Of a DNA stretch of 49,871 nucleotides, positions 45,028 to 49,871 are shown piece by piece. This DNA is from Paenibacillus alkalitolerans (GTDB lineage Bacteria; Bacillota; Bacilli; Paenibacillales; YIM-B00363). The notes beneath the pieces were generated by a model. It was given only the letters and a program-made list of their open reading frames with translations. It was not told where the DNA came from and ran no database searches. The DNA lies in contig NZ_JAEMXM010000032.1 in NCBI RefSeq assembly GCF_016482785.1, positions 9,647 to 59,517 on the forward strand. Direction: 5' to 3'. Within the stretch, counting starts at the first letter, position 1. Each line of letters opens with the position of its first letter. The translations under genes were made by a program, and so were the position numbers.

Positions 45028-45455
45028 GTATGAATACGAACCGCTACGATACAATGCGCATGGAGCGCATGCAGTTTTACGGCAAACACGGGGTGTTTGC
45101 GGAGGAAAACAAGCTCGGTCAACGGTTTTACGTGACGCTGAAGCTTCAAATCGACTTGTCCAAAGCGGGGCAGACCGACGATTTAAACGAAACGGTGAAC
45201 TATGCCGAAATTTATCAAATCGTGAAAGAAATTGTCGAAGGCCGGCCGTTCAAGCTGATTGAAGCGCTGGCAGAGACTATCGCTTCCCGTCTGCTTGACG
45301 CTTATGCTAAAATACATGAAGTAACCGTGCGTGTGACGAAACCGAATCCGCCGTTCGATATCGTATTTGAAGGCGTGTCGGTGGAAATTACGCGGACAAA
45401 GCCCCGTGGGAACCGTGCAGCCATCGGATTCGGGGAAACCGGGGCGAAAGCATGA
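45024..45455 (+). CDS. folB: Dihydroneopterin aldolase
   Basis: Cleaves dihydroneopterin to 6-hydroxymethyl-dihydropterin. Family motifs: QFYGKHGVFAEENKLGQRFYV (16-36), TVNYAEIYQIV and PFKLIEALAETIA with the active-site region. Length is 143 residues, slightly longer than usual because of a C-terminal extension. Overlaps folP and folK by ATGA. Confidence 0.94.
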   Translation: MSMNTNRYDTMRMERMQFYGKHGVFAEENKLGQRFYVTLKLQIDLSKAGQTDDLNETVNYAEIYQIVKEIVEGRPFKLIEALAETIASRLLDAYAKIHEVTVRVTKPNPPFDIVFEGVSVEITRTKPRGNRAAIGFGETGAKA

Positions 45456-46009
45456 CCGGTCACCCGAATCTGCCTAATATCGCTTATTTGGGACTCGGCT
45501 CCAACGTGGGAGACCGCGAAAGCAACTTATTACAAGCCGTCAGAATGCTTGCCGAGCGTGATGAAATTGCGGTCGTTTCGGTATCCAAGATTTACGAAAC
45601 GGACCCTGTCGGGTACGTGGAACAACCGGCGTTTCTTAATATGGCGTGCAGAATCGGGACGTCGCTCCCGCCGGCGTCTCTGTTGCAGGCAGTCCTTGAC
45701 GTTGAACGGAAGTTGGGCCGTGTACGGACCGTCCGTTGGGGACCGCGCACGATCGATATCGATATACTGCTTTATAACGAGCTGAAGTTGGATACGCCGG
45801 AGTTGACGCTGCCGCATCCGCGGTTGACGGAGCGCCCCTTCGTGCTCGTTCCGTTGCGGGACGTTATGCCCGACATGGAGAGCCGGTTTCCGGTCAAGGT
45901 TGATCACAATGACGGCGGCAATGGAGTGAGAGTATGGACAACAACGACATTCAAGCCGGAAGAATTCGGGCATTCCGAAAACTCAAAGGATACACCCAAA
46001 GCGGATTAG
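45452..46009 (+). CDS. folK: 2-amino-4-hydroxy-6-hydroxymethyldihydropteridine pyrophosphokinase
   Basis: Transfers pyrophosphate from ATP to the pterin just before FolP acts. Motifs: YLGLGSNVGDRESNL (11-25), YETDPVGYVEQPAFLN (48-63), RWGPRTIDIDILLY (95-108) and HPRLTERPFVLVPL. Length is 185 residues. The last 25 codons lie in another frame of yazB, an overlap of 76 bases. Those residues are beyond the conserved core. Confidence 0.94.
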   Translation: MTGHPNLPNIAYLGLGSNVGDRESNLLQAVRMLAERDEIAVVSVSKIYETDPVGYVEQPAFLNMACRIGTSLPPASLLQAVLDVERKLGRVRTVRWGPRTIDIDILLYNELKLDTPELTLPHPRLTERPFVLVPLRDVMPDMESRFPVKVDHNDGGNGVRVWTTTTFKPEEFGHSENSKDTPKAD

Positions 46010-46143
46010 CCGAAAAAATAGGCGTGTCAGTGGCCGTTCTCGGCGCTGTTGAGCGCGGCACGAGAAAGCCAGACGCCAAGCTGCTTCGGAATATCGCCGA
46101 AGCGCTCGGCATCGACAAAGACGAAATATCTGCAGGCAAATAA
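45934..46143 (+). CDS. yazB: Small XRE-type HTH regulator (YazB)
   Basis: 69-residue protein consisting almost only of a Cro/CI helix-turn-helix (residues 8-65: IRAFRKLKGYTQSGLAEKIG, SVAVLGAVERGTRKPD). The same small regulator follows folK in B. subtilis. GGAGTGAGAG lies before the ATG. It begins inside folK, out of frame. Targets are unknown; control of the fol operon or of dusB would be a guess. Confidence 0.88.
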   Translation: MDNNDIQAGRIRAFRKLKGYTQSGLAEKIGVSVAVLGAVERGTRKPDAKLLRNIAEALGIDKDEISAGK

Positions 46144-46173
46144 ATAAGTAATATTCGCGAGTGTCAGGATGGA

Positions 46174-46191
46174 GGTAACCGAAGGTTGTCC
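46174..46191 (+). repeat. GGYAACC hairpin repeat, copy 4
   Basis: GGTAACC-GAA-GGTTGTCC followed by GCG, about 20 bases before the dusB ribosome site. It closely resembles copy 2 before mazG. Confidence 0.6.
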
Positions 46192-46224
46192 GCGAAGATA
46201 ACACCTAAGCAAGGACGGAAACTG

Positions 46225-47244
46225 ATGACACAAAAGAAACTGAAAATCGGCAATATCGAGACGAAAAACAACGTCGTGCTCGCGCCGATGGCGGGCGTGT
46301 GCAATCCCGCGTTCCGGCTCATCGCCAAGGAGTTCGGAACGGGCCTCGTATGCGCGGAGATGGTAAGCGATAAAGCGATCGTTCACGGCAACGCCCGGAC
46401 GTTGGAAATGCTGTTCGTCGACGAACGCGAGAAGCCGCTGTCGCTCCAAATTTTCGGAGGAGACAAGAAGACGCTCGTGGAAGCGGCGAAGCACGTCGAT
46501 AAACATACGAATGCGGATATTATCGACATCAATATGGGCTGCCCCGTGCCGAAGGTGGTCAGCTGCGACGCGGGAGCGCGCTGGCTGCTCGATCCGAACA
46601 AAATTTACGAGATGGTGGCGTCGGTCGTCGATGCGGTCGAGAAGCCCGTCACCGTAAAGATGCGGATCGGTTGGGACCATGAGCACATTTATGCAGTGGA
46701 AAATGCACAAGCTGTAGAGAGAGCCGGCGGCCAAGCCGTCGCCGTGCACGGACGCACGCGCGAGCAGCTGTATACCGGCAAAGCCGATTGGAACGTCATT
46801 CGCGACGTCAAGCAGGCGGTGTCAATCCCGGTTATCGGCAACGGAGACGTGGGCACACCGGAGGACGCAAAGCGGATGCTGGATACGACCGGCTGCGACG
46901 GAGTCATGATCGGACGCGGCGCGCTCGGCAATCCGTGGATGCTGTATCGCACGGTACAGTACCTGACAACGGGCGAATTGCCGCCGGATCCGGACGCGGA
47001 AGAAAAGATGCGCATCGCGATGCTGCATCTCGACCGTCTCATTGCTCTGAAGGGCGAGAGCGTCGCAGTGAAGGATATGCGGAAACATTTTGCCTGGTAC
47101 CTGAAAGGCTTGAGAGGTTCCGCCGAAGTGAAAAACCGGATCATGGAAGCGACCGACCGCCGGCAGGTGGCGGGAATTTTGGATGACTACGTTCGTTCCT
47201 TATCCGGAGTCGGACTGGAGGAACAAGCAGTTTCCGTTGTTTGA
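46225..47244 (+). CDS. dusB: tRNA-dihydrouridine synthase
   Basis: FMN-dependent reductase that makes dihydrouridine in tRNA. Seen: [13 protein letters not shown] (19-31), [10 protein letters not shown] (102-111, catalytic C106), [19 protein letters not shown] and GNGDV with the FMN phosphate site [11 protein letters not shown]. Length is 339 residues from the ATG at 46225, which follows AAGGACGG by 7 bases; a TTG at 46186 overlaps the repeat hairpin and is less likely. The Dus subtype cannot be fixed by eye; the B. subtilis gene here is called dusB. Confidence 0.93.
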   Translation: MTQKKLKIGNIETKNNVVLAPMAGVCNPAFRLIAKEFGTGLVCAEMVSDKAIVHGNARTLEMLFVDEREKPLSLQIFGGDKKTLVEAAKHVDKHTNADIIDINMGCPVPKVVSCDAGARWLLDPNKIYEMVASVVDAVEKPVTVKMRIGWDHEHIYAVENAQAVERAGGQAVAVHGRTREQLYTGKADWNVIRDVKQAVSIPVIGNGDVGTPEDAKRMLDTTGCDGVMIGRGALGNPWMLYRTVQYLTTGELPPDPDAEEKMRIAMLHLDRLIALKGESVAVKDMRKHFAWYLKGLRGSAEVKNRIMEATDRRQVAGILDDYVRSLSGVGLEEQAVSVV

Positions 47245-47269
47245 CATTTCCGGTACCTTGAAATATAAT
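47241..47269 (+). promoter_or_regulatory. Consensus sigma-A promoter of greA
   Basis: TTGACA (47241-47246), a 17-base spacer and TATAAT (47264-47269) are perfect. The -35 overlaps the dusB stop codon. A leader of about 125 bases follows, without a recognised element. Confidence 0.85.
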
Positions 47270-47403
47270 CGTGGATAAATTTAGCGCCGAGCCTGTGCAA
47301 TTTCAACAATAGCGTTCATATATTATTCACATGACGAACCGTCTACGATCTTGTGGCGGCGCATCAATAGCACGACAATTTTCAAACGACGGGAGCACTG
47401 GGA

Positions 47404-47880
47404 ATGACGGAGAAGGAAGTCATTTTGACCCAAGAGGGGTTAAAGAAGCTGGAAGAAGAGCTTGAACATCTGAAATCGGTGAAGCGGCGCGAGGTCGCCG
47501 AACGGATTAAAGTGGCGATCGGTTACGGCGATATAAGCGAAAATTCCGAATACGAAGACGCGAAGAACGAGCAGGCATTTATCGAAGGCCGGATCATTAC
47601 TCTTGAGAAAATGCTCCGCAACGCCCGCATTATCAACAATGACGAAGTCGATACCGAGACCGTGAGCGTAGGCTCCAAGGTTACGCTCGAAGACGTCGAG
47701 TTCAAGGATACCGTGGAATACAGCATCGTCGGCAGCGCGGAGTCGGATCCGCTGCAGAACAAGATTTCCAACGAGAGTCCGGTCGGCAAAGCGATTCTCG
47801 GCAAGAAGAAAGGCGCCGTCGTCGACGTTAACGTTCCGGCGGGAGTTATCCAATATAAGATCATGGATATCAAGAAGTAA
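47404..47880 (+). CDS. greA: Transcription elongation factor GreA
   Basis: Rescues backtracked RNA polymerase by promoting transcript cleavage. The N-terminal coiled coil (about 1-78) carries the acidic tip [13 protein letters not shown] (42-54, D43 and E46) that reaches the active site. The C-terminal FKBP-like domain ends [16 protein letters not shown]. Length is 158 residues. GGGAGC lies before the ATG. In B. subtilis greA is elsewhere, and dusB is followed directly by lysS. Confidence 0.96.
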   Translation: MTEKEVILTQEGLKKLEEELEHLKSVKRREVAERIKVAIGYGDISENSEYEDAKNEQAFIEGRIITLEKMLRNARIINNDEVDTETVSVGSKVTLEDVEFKDTVEYSIVGSAESDPLQNKISNESPVGKAILGKKKGAVVDVNVPAGVIQYKIMDIKK

Positions 47881-47897
47881 AGATTGCGCGCAACCAG

Positions 47898-47920
47898 AAG
47901 CTTCCTATGGAAGCTTTTTT
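47898..47920 (+). terminator. Terminator after greA
   Basis: AAGCTTCC pairs with GGAAGCTT across TAT, then TTTT. Confidence 0.9.
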
Positions 47921-47956
47921 GGTTCAATCGGTAACATTTTTCATAATTAGGAGTGA

Positions 47957-49468
<1,512 letters not shown>

Positions 49469-49488
49469 TTGTTGTTGCCAGGTTTGTG

Positions 49489-49520
49489 GCCGGTCTTCTT
49501 CATTAGAAGCCGGCTTTTTT
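49489..49520 (+). terminator. Terminator after lysS
   Basis: GCCGG and TTCT pair with AGAA and CCGGC around TCATT, followed by six T residues. Confidence 0.9.
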
Positions 49521-49544
49521 GTTGTGTGCGATGCGCGTGCTTCG

Positions 49545-49734
49545 TTAACGGAAAACCATGGTCTTACATTGAGGCGAGAGGGACCGGGCTGGCACGTTAA
49601 CGGAATTCATGTATCTAATGTCGCCGTAATTACTGGTTACTTGTATTTATCGGCTTATATAAGTACACAAAATTCCACTAAGTTATTGTCTCTCGGTTAT
49701 GTGGACTCGATTAAGTACATGGAATTCCGTTAGC
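49545..49734. repeat. Symmetric four-copy repeat (fold-back element)
   Basis: A motif close to TTAACGGAATTCCATGTA plus CTTA occurs four times: 49545-49567 and 49597-49619 on the + strand, then 49661-49684 and 49711-49734 on the - strand. Copies are spaced about 50 bases on each arm, giving a mirrored arrangement. No gene is seen in 49521-49810. Confidence 0.65.
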
Positions 49735-49812
49735 AACTCACGCCATTTCCACGGTCGCATATGTTGGCTCATGAGGGTGGAAATTCGCCAAAAAATTGGT
49801 CGGATAAAGTAC

Positions 49813-49842
49813 TTGCGTTAGTCTAATCCGGTGTGATATATT
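49813..49842 (+). promoter_or_regulatory. Possible rRNA-operon promoter at the window edge
   Basis: TTGCGT (49813-49818), an 18-base spacer and TATATT (49837-49842) are followed by TTGCTTGTCGCCGCGAAGG. In B. subtilis an rRNA operon follows lysS, and the sequence resembles rrn promoter regions in style. The operon itself would lie beyond the window. Confidence 0.4.
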
Positions 49843-49871
49843 ATTGCTTGTCGCCGCGAAGGCGGTGGACG

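Overview
The window looks like the origin-proximal core of an endospore-forming Gram-positive bacterium of the order Bacillales, most likely Paenibacillaceae (Paenibacillus, Cohnella or a relative). The reasons are the sporulation genes (yabG, sspF, spoVG, fin, spoVT, yabP/yabQ, spoIIE), a gene order that follows the Bacillus subtilis abrB-to-lysS block almost gene by gene, sequence matches to sigma-H, sigma-F/G, sigma-G and sigma-K promoters and Spo0A boxes, and a moderately GC-rich codon use with frequent GTG/TTG starts. Apart from abrB, every confident gene is on the + strand.

Layout. 1-2750: abrB (minus strand), an HD-domain phosphohydrolase and tatD. 2750-7340: a c-di-AMP-type (ydaO) riboswitch leading into the cell-wall protein gene yabE, then rnmV, rsmA, yabG and veg. 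7440-10430: sspF, ispE, purR, ridA, spoVG. 10540-14690: glmU, prs, rplY (ctc), pth, fin. 14810-21500: mfd, spoVT, mazG, an HU gene and rqcP. 21541-22830: an accessory insertion holding the decayed remains of a class C group II intron and an AT-rich gene for a putative nuclease with a C-terminal helix-turn-helix, preceded by a consensus promoter and a possible transcription attenuator. 22876-33420: yabP, yabQ, divIC, yabR, spoIIE, yabS, yabT, tilS, hpt, ftsH. 33670-39870: nadABC, coaX, hslO and a parvulin-type foldase gene. 40018-47244: cysK and the pab/fol cluster, yazB and dusB. 47404-49470: greA and lysS. The last 400 bases hold a fold-back repeat and what may be the promoter of an rRNA operon lying beyond the window.

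How the genes work together. Most are housekeeping: rRNA maturation and modification (rnmV, rsmA, dusB), translation (rplY, pth, tilS, lysS, rqcP, yabR), nucleotide supply (prs, hpt, purR), NAD and folate synthesis, envelope precursors (glmU, ispE), division (divIC) and transcription-coupled repair (mfd). Sporulation genes are interleaved, and each has a promoter suited to its stage.

The least expected signals are these: the nuclease-HTH cassette and its two mutually exclusive leader hairpins; a roughly 18-bp leader hairpin that buries the entire Shine-Dalgarno sequence of rplY; a family of small GGYAACC hairpins placed before mfd, mazG and dusB; a 29-bp exact direct repeat between spoIIE and yabS; and a symmetric four-copy repeat after lysS. 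All calls come from reading the sequence and remembered family features. No database search was run.
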